Source: Natrinema marinum (GTDB lineage Archaea; Halobacteriota; Halobacteria; Halobacteriales; Natrialbaceae). Taken from it: DNA of 64,000 nucleotides. Position numbers and translations under genes: made by a program. Under the pieces are notes generated by a model, which did no database searches, was not told where the DNA came from, and saw only the letters and a program-made list of their open reading frames with translations. The stretch is from the NCBI RefSeq assembly GCF_024296685.1, contig NZ_CP100763.1, positions 3,410,001-3,474,000 of the forward strand. Reading direction: 5' to 3'. Shown piece after piece: positions 8,189-17,621 of this stretch. Within the stretch, counting starts at the first letter, position 1; each line of letters starts with the position of its first letter.

Positions 8189-9817
8189 ATGAACGAGACG
8201 ACCCGCGTCGAGTGGCGCGAGTGGGGGCAGGACGCCTTCGACGAGGCGTCGGCCGAGGATGTGCCCGTCTTGCTTTCGCTGACCGCGACGTGGTGTGACC
8301 ACTGCCACGAGATGGACGCCGAAACGTACGCGGAACCGCGCATCGCGGCCAACGTCAACGACAGCTTCGTGCCCGTCCGGGTCGACGTGGACCGCCACCC
8401 GCGCGTCCGCGATCGGTACAACATGGGCGGCTTCCCGTCGACGGTCTTTCTCGCGCCGAACGGCGAGGTGCTGACCGGCGCGGGCTATCTGGGCCCCGAC
8501 GGGATGCGCCAGGTTCTGGACAGCGTTCGGACCATGTGGCAGACGAAAGGCGACGGCGCGGCCCGGGTCCCCCGCCCGCTCCGCGAGGACAACCCGCCCG
8601 CGGGCGAGTTGACCGCCGAGATCGAACAGGGGATGATCGGTCACCTCACCGACACTTACGACGAGACCGCCGGTGGCTGGGGCGAGAGCCCGAAGTTCCC
8701 CTTACCCGACGCCCTCGAGTTCGCGCTCAAGCGCGACCGGCAGATGGCGCTGCCCTCCTACGACGCGGTCGGCGCGAACCTGTTAGACGAGTACGACGGC
8801 GGCTTCTACCGCTTCGCGACCGAGCGCGACTGGTCGGGGCTCCAGCGCGAGAAGCTCCTCGACTCGAACGGTGCGCTCGTACGCGCCTTCGCGAACGCCT
8901 ACCTCCTGACCGGGAAAGACGAGTACCGCGAACCGGCCGAGCGCACGGTCGAGTACCTGACGACGACGCTGTGGAACGACGAGGCCGAGGCGTTCGCGAA
9001 CAGCCAGGCCCCCGGCGAGGACGACGCCCACGGCCTCGACGCAACCGACCGAGCGACCGCCGACGAGCCACCGGTCGACGGTGGCGTCTTCGCCGGCCCG
9101 AACGCGCTCGCGATCGAGGGCTTGCTGACCTACTACGCTTACACCGACGACGAGCGCGCCCGCCAGTACGCCGAACGCGCACTCGAGACCCTCCGCGGGG
9201 ACCTGCTCGACGACGGCGTCGTCGCCCACGGGCTCGCGGCCGACGGCGACGCCGCGCCCCTTCTCGCGAACCAGGCGCGCGCGCTGGCGGCGCTGACGAC
9301 GGCCGCGAGCACGCTCGAGACGGACGTTCTCGCGGACGCGACCGCAGTCGCCGACGCGACGATCGACCGACTCCACGACGAGGATTCGTTTCTCGACGGC
9401 CCCGCCGCGGGCGTCGGCCTCTGTGACCGGCCGCTGCGGCCGCTGGACTCGAACGTGGCGTTCGCCGACGGGCTGCTCGAGCTGGCGGTGCTCACAGGCG
9501 AGGACCGCTATCGGGAGTTCGCGCGCGAGACGCTCGAGGCCTTCGCCGGCGCGAGCGACCGTTTCGGCGTCCAGATCGCTCGCTACGCGACGGTGGTCTC
9601 CCGGCTGCTCGAGGGGCCGCTGGTGATCCGGGTTGCCGCCGACCCCGGCTCGGATCTTCACCGCGCGGCGCTCCGGATGGCCGACCACGAGAAGGTCGTC
9701 GTCCCCGACGCCGCCCTCGAGACAGGCACGGCACAGGTCGAACGCGGCGATCGCGTGTCAGCGAGTGCCGAAACTCCGAACGAGTTGAGCGAGCGCGTCC
9801 GGACCGTTCTCGACTGA
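8189..9817 (+). CDS. DUF255 thioredoxin-domain protein (YyaL/SSP411-like)
   Basis: 542 aa. The N-terminus is a thioredoxin fold with a CxxC motif in TATWCDHCHEMDAETY and the cis-Pro region MGGFPSTVFL. The rest is an alpha/alpha-barrel-like region seen in the YyaL/spermatogenesis-associated protein 20 family, including GGWGESPKFPLPDALEF. The protein is shorter than bacterial YyaL members (about 680 aa) but is the usual haloarchaeal size. Function is not established; a cytosolic redox or sugar-epimerase-like role has been proposed for relatives. Confidence 0.8.
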   Translation: MNETTRVEWREWGQDAFDEASAEDVPVLLSLTATWCDHCHEMDAETYAEPRIAANVNDSFVPVRVDVDRHPRVRDRYNMGGFPSTVFLAPNGEVLTGAGYLGPDGMRQVLDSVRTMWQTKGDGAARVPRPLREDNPPAGELTAEIEQGMIGHLTDTYDETAGGWGESPKFPLPDALEFALKRDRQMALPSYDAVGANLLDEYDGGFYRFATERDWSGLQREKLLDSNGALVRAFANAYLLTGKDEYREPAERTVEYLTTTLWNDEAEAFANSQAPGEDDAHGLDATDRATADEPPVDGGVFAGPNALAIEGLLTYYAYTDDERARQYAERALETLRGDLLDDGVVAHGLAADGDAAPLLANQARALAALTTAASTLETDVLADATAVADATIDRLHDEDSFLDGPAAGVGLCDRPLRPLDSNVAFADGLLELAVLTGEDRYREFARETLEAFAGASDRFGVQIARYATVVSRLLEGPLVIRVAADPGSDLHRAALRMADHEKVVVPDAALETGTAQVERGDRVSASAETPNELSERVRTVLD

Positions 9818-9899
9818 CGTTCGGGCCCGAACCGGCCGACGACGATATCGGCCCAAACTACCACAGCGTTTATGTTTCTTCAGTGGGTGTGTTCCCAAC

Positions 9900-10703
9900 A
9901 TGGCCAGTCTCAGGGATCTCGGGCTCTCCGAGTACGAAGCTCGAGCCTACCGTTCGCTCCTCAACACCGGCCCCACAACGGCCAAAGAGTTGTCACGGGC
10001 GAGCGACGTACCGATGGGGCGGATCTACGACGTGCTAAACAGCATCGAACAGTACAACCTCGTCCGGAGCCAGACCGCGAGCCGGCCGAAGAAGTACGTC
10101 GCCGTCGAGCCCTCGACGGCTCTGGATCGGTTGCTCGAGGACAAGAAACGCGAACTCGAGGAAAAAGCCGACCAGTACGAGTCGATCGTCGACGATCTGG
10201 CCGACGAACTCGACGCGGCAGAACCGGTCGAAGAGCAGTTCTGGACTGCCGCCGTCGGCCCCGAGGAGACGATCGACCTCCTCTTAGAGCGGCTCGCGGC
10301 CGCCGACCGCGACATCGTGATGGTTTCGGCCGATCCGTCCTACCAGTGGGATATGGAGTCCGTCAGCGAGGAGGTCAACACGCAACTCGAGAGCGCCCTC
10401 GACCGGGGCGTCTCGGTCGACCTCCTGATGACTCGCGAGATGGTCGCCTCGATGTCCGAGGACGTGGGGAAGCGCTACCGAGAGGTCCTGCAGCAGCGCG
10501 ACGACTTCAACGTGCGGACGAACGACGACATCACCGGATCGTTCAACATCATCGACGGCGTCGAGATCTGCATTCAGGTGCCCAACCCGCTCTCGTCGGG
10601 CGACGCCTTCGGGATGATCGATCTCAAGGACCCGGAGTTCACCGCGAACGTCCACGAGGAGTTCGCCCCGCGCTGGGAGGAAGCCAGCCCGCTCGAGTTC
10701 TAA
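9900..10703 (+). CDS. TrmB family transcriptional regulator
   Basis: 267 aa. An N-terminal winged helix ([20 protein letters not shown], residues 6-25, through about 70) is followed by a short coiled coil and a C-terminal effector domain (about residues 110-265) like that of sugar-responsive TrmB proteins. A TATA-like GTTTATG lies about 30 bases before the ATG, so the message is probably nearly leaderless. Its stop overlaps the stop of the convergent mptA gene by 4 bases. Targets are not deducible from this window. Confidence 0.85.
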   Translation: MASLRDLGLSEYEARAYRSLLNTGPTTAKELSRASDVPMGRIYDVLNSIEQYNLVRSQTASRPKKYVAVEPSTALDRLLEDKKRELEEKADQYESIVDDLADELDAAEPVEEQFWTAAVGPEETIDLLLERLAAADRDIVMVSADPSYQWDMESVSEEVNTQLESALDRGVSVDLLMTREMVASMSEDVGKRYREVLQQRDDFNVRTNDDITGSFNIIDGVEICIQVPNPLSSGDAFGMIDLKDPEFTANVHEEFAPRWEEASPLEF

Positions 10704-11626
10704 GGCTCGATCTCCTCGCGGAGCGTCCCCATCTCGACGACGCGCTCGGCGTGGGCGTTGTGCTGGTGGATCGACTCGTCGTTAGACTGGCTCATCGTGA
10801 TCACCGCGTCGTCGGCCAGGTGGTCGAACTCGTCGACGACGCCCTCGGCTAACGCGCGCACGCAGTCCTCGACGAACTTCGCGTCGGCGTGGGCCTCGTA
10901 GGTCATGTGGTCCTCGTCGGGTCGCTTCGCGAGGTTGTAGATCCGCGCGCTCATCGAGTCCCGCGCGATGTCGATGATGTCGTTCAGATCGACCGACGGA
11001 TCGCCGTTGGCTTCGACGGTCAGCGTCGCGTGGCCGCGCTGGGAGTGACCCGGCTGTGGGACCTCCTCTAAGAACTCCGTGATCGTCTCCTCCTCGACGC
11101 CCAGATCCTCGAGGGTCTGCTTCGCGCGGGCGGTTGACATCCCCTGCGAGCAGGGACAGACGGTCATGCCGGTGACCTGCGCGCCGATCTCCTCGCGGGT
11201 GCCCTCTTCGGTCGCCGTTGCCGACGCGACGATGTCGACCATGTGTTGGGTCTCGCGGTCGCTGGCGGGCGTCTGCTCGCGGCGCATGAACTCCGCCTCC
11301 ATCGAGACTTCCGCCTTGGAGGTGTAGTCGTGTTTCTCGAGCAGGCGTTCGGCGGCCTCCCCGCAGACCTCCTCGACGCTGTAGGCCTCCTCTCGGGTCG
11401 CGTCCTCCAGGATCTCGTCGATGACCTCCATGTTGCGGCTCATGTCCGCGCCCTTGCGCCAGGCGGGCAGATCGACGAAGACCTCGAACTCGGCGGTGAG
11501 GACGATCGGTCGCTTCCCCTCGCGGGCGAGCTTGACGAGTTTGTCGACGCCGGTGACGCCGACCTGGCTCAGACCCACGGTGACGTCGGGCGACGTCGCC
11601 TGCACGTCCGGCAGCTGATGACTCAT
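10700..11626 (-). CDS. mptA: GTP cyclohydrolase MptA (FolE2-like)
   Basis: Converts GTP to a 7,8-dihydroneopterin cyclic phosphate, the first step of archaeal tetrahydromethanopterin/folate-type pterin synthesis and of archaeosine precursors. The 308-aa protein starts [20 protein letters not shown] and holds the metal-binding [15 protein letters not shown] segment of the COG1469 family. The ATG at 11626 is preferred to the alternative 9 bases upstream because the family begins at this Met. It is convergent with the TrmB gene. Confidence 0.9.
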   Translation of the reverse strand: MSHQLPDVQATSPDVTVGLSQVGVTGVDKLVKLAREGKRPIVLTAEFEVFVDLPAWRKGADMSRNMEVIDEILEDATREEAYSVEEVCGEAAERLLEKHDYTSKAEVSMEAEFMRREQTPASDRETQHMVDIVASATATEEGTREEIGAQVTGMTVCPCSQGMSTARAKQTLEDLGVEEETITEFLEEVPQPGHSQRGHATLTVEANGDPSVDLNDIIDIARDSMSARIYNLAKRPDEDHMTYEAHADAKFVEDCVRALAEGVVDEFDHLADDAVITMSQSNDESIHQHNAHAERVVEMGTLREEIEP

Positions 11627-11727
11627 TGGCCGCATTCAGGGTAGCGGGCGATTCAACCTTTCGGAACCGGGAGTCGCTTGCAGTGACTCGGTCTCCCCGA
11701 CCGCGGCCCCGCTCGAGCCGTCGTTTC

Positions 11728-11766
11728 TTTAAGTGTCTCTGGTCACAAGCCGAAGCTATGACGGGA
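11728..11766 (+). repeat. 39-bp dispersed repeat, copy 1
   Basis: It begins TTTAAGTG, has core TCTGGTCACAAG and ends in GAAGCTAYGAMGGG. It differs from copy 2 at about 5 positions. TTTAAG resembles a haloarchaeal TATA box, so the repeat could be a duplicated promoter or leader. Confidence 0.7.
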
Positions 11767-11880
11767 ACTCGTCGATCTCTACTGTCTCGAGCGACCAGAT
11801 GGCGAGCGACTGCGCCGCGATCGATCGCCGCCACTCACGCGAACGACTCGAGCCCGGCCCGAACTCGGTACCCGGCGTCC

Positions 11881-11919
11881 TTTAAGTGCCTCTGGTCACA
11901 AGGTGAAGCTACGAAGGGC
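11881..11919 (+). repeat. 39-bp dispersed repeat, copy 2
   Basis: Same unit as 11728-11766, spaced 153 bases from it, and 51 bases before the nucleotidyltransferase start. It differs from copy 3 at a single position, so the two are recent or selected duplicates. Confidence 0.75.
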
Positions 11920-11969
11920 ATTCGTCACCCGGCCTTCTCGGGTTTCGCTCAATTCCTCGAGCCTCAGCT

Positions 11970-12890
11970 ATGACCGCCGTGTCGAACTCCGTGCGTGAGA
12001 CCGTCGACGATCACCTGACGGACCTCGAGCGCGAGCACGACGTGGCAGTCGCCCTGGCGGTCGCCCGCGGCAGCCGCGCCTGGGGCGCGGCGAGCCCCGA
12101 CAGCGACTACGACGTGGGGTTCGTCTTCGTGCCGACTGACCTGCGCCGGTACGCCCACCTCGAGGAGCCGCCCGAGACCATCGTCGCGGACCGCGGCGAG
12201 TTCGAGTATCAGGGCTGGGACGTGCGGACGTTCGCGGGCCTGCTCGCCGACTCGAACGACGGTGCGATCGACCTGCTGCGCAGCCCGATCAGATACCGTG
12301 CCGCGTACGATCCCGCCGATCTCGCAACGTACGTCGAACGGACGTACAACCCCATCGACCTCTATCACGCGTGGCGCGGGATCGCGACGAGCAACTATCG
12401 GAAGTACATCTCCCACCACCTAGTCCGGAACGACGACGAGACTTTCCCGATCCTCGAGACGGACGACGATTCGTACGTCGTCGAGACCGACGACGGCACG
12501 ACGACGGTCGCGGCCGACGACGAGCGGTTCGCGGAAACGCAGACGAAGCCGACCGTCAAACGGAATCTCACGATCTACCGCGCGGCCATGTCCGCGCGCT
12601 ACCTCAAAGCGACCGGGGACCGCGGCGACCACGACCTGCCCGCGCTCGCGTTCGACCGGTTCCTGCGCGAGCAGGCCCCCGCCGTGTTCGACGCCGAGCG
12701 GATCGACGCGGCTCGAGCCCTGCTCGAGCGCAAACGAGCGGGCGACGGGGCGGTCGAGATCGGCGATGCCGTCGGCCGCGAGTTCGCACAGCCACCCCGA
12801 GCGATCGATCCCTCCGTCCACGCCCGCGCCGGTCCCGACACGGCGCGGCTGGACGCGTTCGTCGACGACCTGATTGCGGCCGTCCGATAG
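11970..12890 (+). CDS. Nucleotidyltransferase, YcgL/RlaP-like (COG3541 type)
   Basis: 306-aa protein of the DNA-polymerase-beta-like nucleotidyltransferase superfamily. The diagnostic GSRAWG plus DSDYDVGFVF (about residues 29-50) supplies the GS motif and the paired catalytic aspartates. Further on, PIDLYHAWRGIATSNYRKYI and KPTVKRNLTIYRAAMSARYL match the helical C-terminal region of the YcgL/RlaP group, some of which are RNA-repair or ligase-associated. The gene is flanked on both sides by the 39-bp repeat (11881 and 12918). No partner ligase is adjacent, so the substrate is unknown. Confidence 0.75.
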   Translation: MTAVSNSVRETVDDHLTDLEREHDVAVALAVARGSRAWGAASPDSDYDVGFVFVPTDLRRYAHLEEPPETIVADRGEFEYQGWDVRTFAGLLADSNDGAIDLLRSPIRYRAAYDPADLATYVERTYNPIDLYHAWRGIATSNYRKYISHHLVRNDDETFPILETDDDSYVVETDDGTTTVAADDERFAETQTKPTVKRNLTIYRAAMSARYLKATGDRGDHDLPALAFDRFLREQAPAVFDAERIDAARALLERKRAGDGAVEIGDAVGREFAQPPRAIDPSVHARAGPDTARLDAFVDDLIAAVR

Positions 12891-12917
12891 CCGCTCGCGC
12901 TCGAGCACCCGTGGTCG

Positions 12918-12956
12918 TTTAAGTGCTTCTGGTCACAAGGTGAAGCTACGAAGGGC
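12918..12956 (+). repeat. 39-bp dispersed repeat, copy 3
   Basis: Almost identical to copy 2 (one mismatch) and lies 28 bases after the nucleotidyltransferase stop. It has the same orientation as the other two copies. Confidence 0.75.
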
Positions 12957-13105
12957 TTTTCGCGGACCGATCTCCAACTGGAGAGCTACCGCTTCGACCG
13001 TCGCTCGAGCGCACTCCGATACCTGTTAGAAAGCTTGTCAGACCGAGTGAAACGTGTCGTGTATGGAGCGAGCCTTTTTCACGCTCCCTCTCCGAGCGAC
13101 AGACG

Positions 13106-13873
13106 ATGCAAGACGACGGTGCCGACCCCGGTCGCTCCTCGATGGCGGATGCGACCCCCGCGGACGGCGTCGAGTACGACCCCGAACCCGAGCGACGCCT
13201 CGAGACGCGGCCCGGTTCCGGCTCGCTCTCGCGGGCGGACGTCCAGCGCGATTCGACCGTCCGTCGCTGGGGCGTCGTCACGCCGAGCGCGACGGTCATC
13301 GGCCGCGCGGCGTCGCCCGACGCGGACCTCTCCGAGAGCGTGCGCCGCCTCCACGACGAACAGCACGCGGCGACGCCGGGCTACAGCGAGCGCGCTCACC
13401 ACTTAGACCGGCTGCGAACGACGCAGGCGCTGTGTAACGCCCTCGAGGTGACGCCGTGGCAGCGTGATCTGGCGCTGGGCGTCATGGACGAGATCGACTT
13501 GACCGAGTTCGGCAGCCAGCGCGCGATCGAGAAGGTAGCGCTGGTGGCGATCCGCCACGTCGTCGACGTCGACCGCCAGCAGTACTTCGGACTCGACGAC
13601 ATCGACGCCCAGGCGCTGTCGGCCGACCGGATGGAGGAGCTGTTCGCCCAGTATCGGGCCCACGACATCACCGAGGAAGAGACGTTCAAGCGGCTCGCGG
13701 TCGATTACGGCCTCGATACGACGAGCCTGAACCGGCTGCGCCGCGTCCTGAAAGCGCAACTCGAGGACGACCTGCCGGCCTACGGCCGCAACCCCTACCG
13801 GGATCCGAACCTGCCGGACGTGACGGAACCGGACGACGGTGCCGACGCGGCGGCCACCGGTTCGGAGAGCTAG
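13106..13873 (+). CDS. DNA-directed RNA polymerase epsilon-subunit-like protein
   Basis: 255 aa. The segment RRWGVVTPSATVIGRA (about residues 53-68) and the all-helical C-terminal half (WQRDLALGVMDEIDLTEFGS, then residues about 150-230 with FGLDDIDAQALSADRMEEL) match the protein annotated in haloarchaea as RNA polymerase subunit epsilon. That halting C-terminal half also resembles a cyclin/TFB-like helical repeat. The acidic N-terminal 50 residues are low-complexity. ATG at 13142 (Met13) is an alternative start. The gene is monocistronic, and the assignment comes from remembered family similarity. Confidence 0.6.
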   Translation: MQDDGADPGRSSMADATPADGVEYDPEPERRLETRPGSGSLSRADVQRDSTVRRWGVVTPSATVIGRAASPDADLSESVRRLHDEQHAATPGYSERAHHLDRLRTTQALCNALEVTPWQRDLALGVMDEIDLTEFGSQRAIEKVALVAIRHVVDVDRQQYFGLDDIDAQALSADRMEELFAQYRAHDITEEETFKRLAVDYGLDTTSLNRLRRVLKAQLEDDLPAYGRNPYRDPNLPDVTEPDDGADAAATGSES

Positions 13874-14004
13874 CGACGCGTCTTCGGGCCGTCTGCACAC
13901 CCACCCTTGGCCCGCCCAGGCGCCAGCGCATCCCAACTCGAGTCTCTCCCCGATCCGACTGCCGGTTGGCGGCGACTTTTCCGTTGCAGATCCCTAGCGC
14001 TGTC

Positions 14005-14664
14005 ATGGCCGACGCTGACACCAACCCCGACGACGCGCCGACGACCGGCGATCGGATCACGATCTACGCCGACTACGTCTGTCCGTTCTGTTATCTGGGG
14101 ACGCGCTCGCTCGAGCAGTACCGTGAGAGCCGCGACGCTCCCCTAGAGATCGACTGGCACCCGTTCGATCTCCGCCGCGGGAAGCGAAACTCGGACGGCT
14201 CGATCGATCACGATGTCGACGACGGGAAAGACGAGGGATACTACGAACAGGCCAGGCAGAACGTCCGCCGGCTGCAGGAAGAGTACGGCGTCGAGATGTC
14301 CCAGATAATGGCGACCGAGGTCGACTCGTTCGACGCGCAGGTCGCCTCGTGGTACGTCAAACAGGAGTACCCCGAGCAGTGGGCGGAGTTCGACGAGGCG
14401 ATCTACACCGCGCTCTGGCAGGACGGCCGCGACATCGGTGACGTCGACGTGCTCTCCGATCTCGCCGACGAGGTCGGCCTTCCGACCGACGAGATCCGCG
14501 ACGCGGTCGCCGACGACGGGCTCCGGGCAGAGCTCGAGGACCGCTTCGCCGAGGCACAGCAGACGGGCGTCACCGGCGTTCCCACGTTTGTCTCGGACGG
14601 CCACGTTGCCCGCGGCGCGGTGCCGCCGGCGCACCTCGAGCGGCTCGTCGAGGGCGACTCGTAA
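14005..14664 (+). CDS. DsbA family (FrnE-like) thiol oxidoreductase
   Basis: 219 aa. A thioredoxin fold starts with ITIYADYVCPFCYLGTRSLE, giving active-site CPFC near residues 25-28. A helical insertion follows, and then the cis-Pro loop GVTGVPTFVSDGH near the C-terminus. There is no signal peptide, so it should be cytosolic, like the FrnE group rather than periplasmic DsbA. The ATG at 14005 is preferred over one 39 bases upstream because the family begins here. It converges with the NAD kinase gene, whose stop lies 4 bases away. Confidence 0.85.
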   Translation: MADADTNPDDAPTTGDRITIYADYVCPFCYLGTRSLEQYRESRDAPLEIDWHPFDLRRGKRNSDGSIDHDVDDGKDEGYYEQARQNVRRLQEEYGVEMSQIMATEVDSFDAQVASWYVKQEYPEQWAEFDEAIYTALWQDGRDIGDVDVLSDLADEVGLPTDEIRDAVADDGLRAELEDRFAEAQQTGVTGVPTFVSDGHVARGAVPPAHLERLVEGDS

Positions 14665-14667
14665 CGC

Positions 14668-15504
14668 TCACTCGAGTTTGTCGAGGCCGTCGAAGAAGTT
14701 CGCCTGCGGGCCGACGAGCGTGACGGGGTCGGTCGCGAGCGAGACCGACACCGTCGCTGGCGGCTCGAGGCGCCGCCGGTTGCGCCCGTCGCTGATCGCG
14801 TAGCCGGTGTCGGTCCCGGAGACGGAGAGGGTGATCTCGTCGTCGGGTTCGACGACCAGCGGCGGCATCGCCTCTGATGCGGCCATCTGCGTGACGATGA
14901 GAGCGTCGGCCGACGGATGGACTAGCGGCCCGCCCTCGCTCAGATTGTAGGCGGTCGAGCCCGTCGGCGTGGCCACGAGGACGCCGTCGGCGTGGCTCTC
15001 GACGTACTCCTCGCCGTCGACGCGGACCTCGATCGTCGCGCCGCCGCCGTGGCCCCGCCGCGGCCCGTGGACGAGGACTTCGTTGAGCGCCGGCTCGAGC
15101 CGCCAGTCGTCCTCGGCGCTCGTCGCCTGCAGGCGGGCCAGTTCTCGCTCCTCGATGGTCCCGGTCTCCGCGAGTTCCGCGACGACCTCGGTGACGACGC
15201 CGAGCGCGTCGTCGGGGGAAACGGCGTTGAGAAAGCCGACCTCGCCGAGGTTGACCCCGATGATCGGCGCGGGGCTGACCTCGCGGGCGACGAACAACAG
15301 CGTGCCATCGCCGCCGATGCTCACGACGAGATCGCGGCCGTCCATCGCGTCGACCGGGACGGCCGCCGTCCCGATCGCCGCCCCGGTCGCCTCGTCGACG
15401 ACGACGGTCGCGCCCGCTCGCTCGAGGGCGTCGACGAGGTTCGCGGCGAGGTCCTGTGCACGCTCGTTGTCGCGCTGGGCGACGATACCGACGGCGACGT
15501 CCAT
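14668..15504 (-). CDS. nadK: NAD(+)/NADH kinase
   Basis: 278 aa. It phosphorylates NAD(H) to NADP(H). The catalytic GGDG motif is at residues 64-67 (VSIGGDGTLLF). The later LVATPTGSTAYNLSEGGPL is the family NE/D-type nucleotide-binding loop, and the fold ends with the beta-rich domain at DEITLSVSGTDTGYAISDG. Length is normal. Confidence 0.92.
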   Translation of the reverse strand: MDVAVGIVAQRDNERAQDLAANLVDALERAGATVVVDEATGAAIGTAAVPVDAMDGRDLVVSIGGDGTLLFVAREVSPAPIIGVNLGEVGFLNAVSPDDALGVVTEVVAELAETGTIEERELARLQATSAEDDWRLEPALNEVLVHGPRRGHGGGATIEVRVDGEEYVESHADGVLVATPTGSTAYNLSEGGPLVHPSADALIVTQMAASEAMPPLVVEPDDEITLSVSGTDTGYAISDGRNRRRLEPPATVSVSLATDPVTLVGPQANFFDGLDKLE

Positions 15505-15756
15505 CGTCGGCGGTTACCCGCCCCGTCGTCAAAAAGCCACGCTTGTCCGGCCGGCGGCAACAAAGTTAATCGGGCTGGAACGACTCCGGACACGTGAACT
15601 TCCGCGACGGCCCCGTCGCGGGAGCCAGTATGGCGTCCGCCCACTCGAGTACTCCCTCGTCGCGTCGCCCCGGTGTCGACAGCCGCGGCACTCGGCGCCG
15701 CTCGGCTCGGACTCGAGCCCAGGGCGAAAGTCGACCGCGGCTCGCGGGTGATCGCC

Positions 15757-16797
15757 GTGAGTGACGACGCCGAGGACTGGTTCGAGCGCGCGCTCGACGG
15801 AGAGGGGGACGACGCGGCAGAGGACGGACCGACGGACACCGGCTCGATCGACGGGGACGACAACGAATACGACGATGGCGGCGAGTACGACGAGGGTGAA
15901 CACGCCGACAGCGGGGCCGGCGGCGACGACGAGTCGCTGTTCGAGGACGACTTCGGCTCGGCGCTCCAGGACGTCGACGTGCCGGCGGTCGACGCCGGCG
16001 GTGACGATGCCGTCTCGACCGCCGATCCGGAGGGGTTCGACGACCTCGACTTCGTGCTGGGGAGCGACGAACCGGACTTCGACGAGGAGATCGATTCGGA
16101 GCTCCCCCGGCTCGATCTCGGAATCGACGGGCTCGATCGGATGATCCAGGGCGGCGTTCCCGAACGCTCGCTGATCGTCGCGATGGGCAGTGCCGGGACC
16201 GGCAAGACCACCTTCGGGCTGCAGTTTCTCAACCGCGGCCTCGAGCAGGGCGAACGCGGCGTCTGCATCACCTTAGAGGAGAGCCGCGAGCGGGTGATCA
16301 ACAGCGCGACCGAGAAGGGCTACGCCTTCGACGAGTACGTCGCCGACGGCCGGCTCGCGGTCGTCGACGTCGATCCCATCGAGATGGCGAACAGTCTCGC
16401 GTCGATCCGCAACGAACTCCCCGCGCTCGTCGAGGAGTTCGGCGCGTCTCGGCTCGTGCTGGACTCGGTCTCCCTGCTCGAGATGATGTACGAGGACCGG
16501 GCGAGCCGGCGCAACGAGATCTACGACTTCGCCCGGAGCTTAAAAGAGGCCGGTGTCACCGCCCTGTTGACGAGCGAGGTCTCGCCGGAGACGCCCTACG
16601 CCTCGCGGTACGGGATCGTCGAGTACCTCACGGACGCCGTCTTCGTCCTGCAGTACGTCCGGCCGGACGACTTCCGGGAGACCCGACTGGCGATCGAGAT
16701 CCAGAAGATCCGCGACGCGAACCATTCCCGGGAGAAAAAGCCCTACGAGATCACCGGCGAGGGGATCTCGGTCTATCAGCAGGCGAACCTCTTTTAG
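15757..16797 (+). CDS. KaiC-like RecA-superfamily ATPase
   Basis: 346 aa from a GTG start (VSDDAEDWFERAL). The frame stays open upstream to 15673, but that part is Ala/Arg-rich and unlike the acidic haloarchaeal N-terminus. The first ~115 residues are a disordered Asp/Glu/Gly-rich tail. The single KaiC domain follows with Walker A GSAGTGKTT (144-152), CITLEESRERVI and Walker B LVLDSVSLLEMM. There is one KaiC domain rather than the two of cyanobacterial KaiC. Haloarchaea carry several such proteins; a signalling or regulatory role is inferred. Confidence 0.82.
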   Translation: MSDDAEDWFERALDGEGDDAAEDGPTDTGSIDGDDNEYDDGGEYDEGEHADSGAGGDDESLFEDDFGSALQDVDVPAVDAGGDDAVSTADPEGFDDLDFVLGSDEPDFDEEIDSELPRLDLGIDGLDRMIQGGVPERSLIVAMGSAGTGKTTFGLQFLNRGLEQGERGVCITLEESRERVINSATEKGYAFDEYVADGRLAVVDVDPIEMANSLASIRNELPALVEEFGASRLVLDSVSLLEMMYEDRASRRNEIYDFARSLKEAGVTALLTSEVSPETPYASRYGIVEYLTDAVFVLQYVRPDDFRETRLAIEIQKIRDANHSREKKPYEITGEGISVYQQANLF

Positions 16798-16916
16798 ATC
16801 GGTTTCCGTTGTAGTCTCGGTCAGTTGAACGTTACAGCGCTGTTCGATCGGGTAACAGCGAGTTGTGGGGGCGTTCGCTGCCCATACTTTTGCGGGCAGG
16901 TCTGTCATACCACCGC

Positions 16917-17156
16917 ATGGCGCAACGGACGACGGCCGACGAAACACTGCCACGAGAGGAGGTCGCCGCGTATCTCCGGGAGCTCGCGGCGGAGTTCGAA
17001 GCCGAGAGTGAGGCGGTCTCGGTCAGTGTCGGGAACAAAAACGTATCGCTCAACCCGCCCCACAACATCGATGTCTCGGTCGAGACCGTCGAACGCTCTT
17101 CGATGCTACGGGGGAATCGCGAAACGATCGAAATAGATCTGAGCTGGAAACCCTAA
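16917..17156 (+). CDS. Amphi-Trp domain-containing protein
   Basis: 79-aa cytosolic protein whose C-terminal part ends with the ETIEIDLSWKP signature of the amphi-Trp domain. Before it lies the short helix LPREEVAAYLRELAAEFE and an antiparallel strand pattern. The family function is unknown. The start at 16917 gives the usual family N-terminus (MAQRTTADE). The next gene starts one base after the stop, so the pair is co-transcribed. Confidence 0.8.
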   Translation: MAQRTTADETLPREEVAAYLRELAAEFEAESEAVSVSVGNKNVSLNPPHNIDVSVETVERSSMLRGNRETIEIDLSWKP

Positions 17157-17157
17157 C

Positions 17158-17520
17158 ATGGCCGTCGCTGACTCCGTCCTGATCTTCGTCCTGAGCCTGC
17201 TCGTGGGGACGATCGCCATCCTCGCGGGTGCGCGGTTGGTACTGGACAAGGACGCCGGGTTCGGAAACGCGGCGCTGACCGCGTTGATCGGCTCGGTCGC
17301 CTGGGGTGTCACGAGCTACTTCGTCGGCTGGATCCCGATTCTGGGCGTCTTGCTCATGCTGGTCATCTGGGTCGGCATCATCAACTGGCGCTACCCTGGC
17401 GGCTGGGGCTCGGCCGTTGCCATCGGCTTCGTCGCTTGGATCGTCGCAGTCGCGATCATCTACCTGTTCGCAGTCGTTGGCATCGTCACACTCGACGTAC
17501 TCGGCATTCCTGGCGTCTAG
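17158..17520 (+). CDS. Conserved haloarchaeal membrane protein
   Basis: 120 aa and almost wholly hydrophobic, with four likely membrane segments (about residues 5-22, 36-56, 60-77 and 84-115). No motif is recognised. It is the second gene of a two-gene operon with the amphi-Trp protein. The function is unknown. Confidence 0.75.
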   Translation: MAVADSVLIFVLSLLVGTIAILAGARLVLDKDAGFGNAALTALIGSVAWGVTSYFVGWIPILGVLLMLVIWVGIINWRYPGGWGSAVAIGFVAWIVAVAIIYLFAVVGIVTLDVLGIPGV

Positions 17521-17621
17521 GCCGCACCGCCCCTCCCAGCACGAGCCCCACCGAATTCCCATCGGTGAAGAACGGAGCAAACACCCTTTTGCGTTCGCTC
17601 GAGAGTCTCACCTAGACAGCG

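Noticed and set aside
11626-11973. 115-aa plus-strand frame containing two FKCLWSQ peptides
   Set aside because: The repeated peptides are just the 39-bp DNA repeat read in frame; the frame overlaps the real nucleotidyltransferase start and lacks other support.
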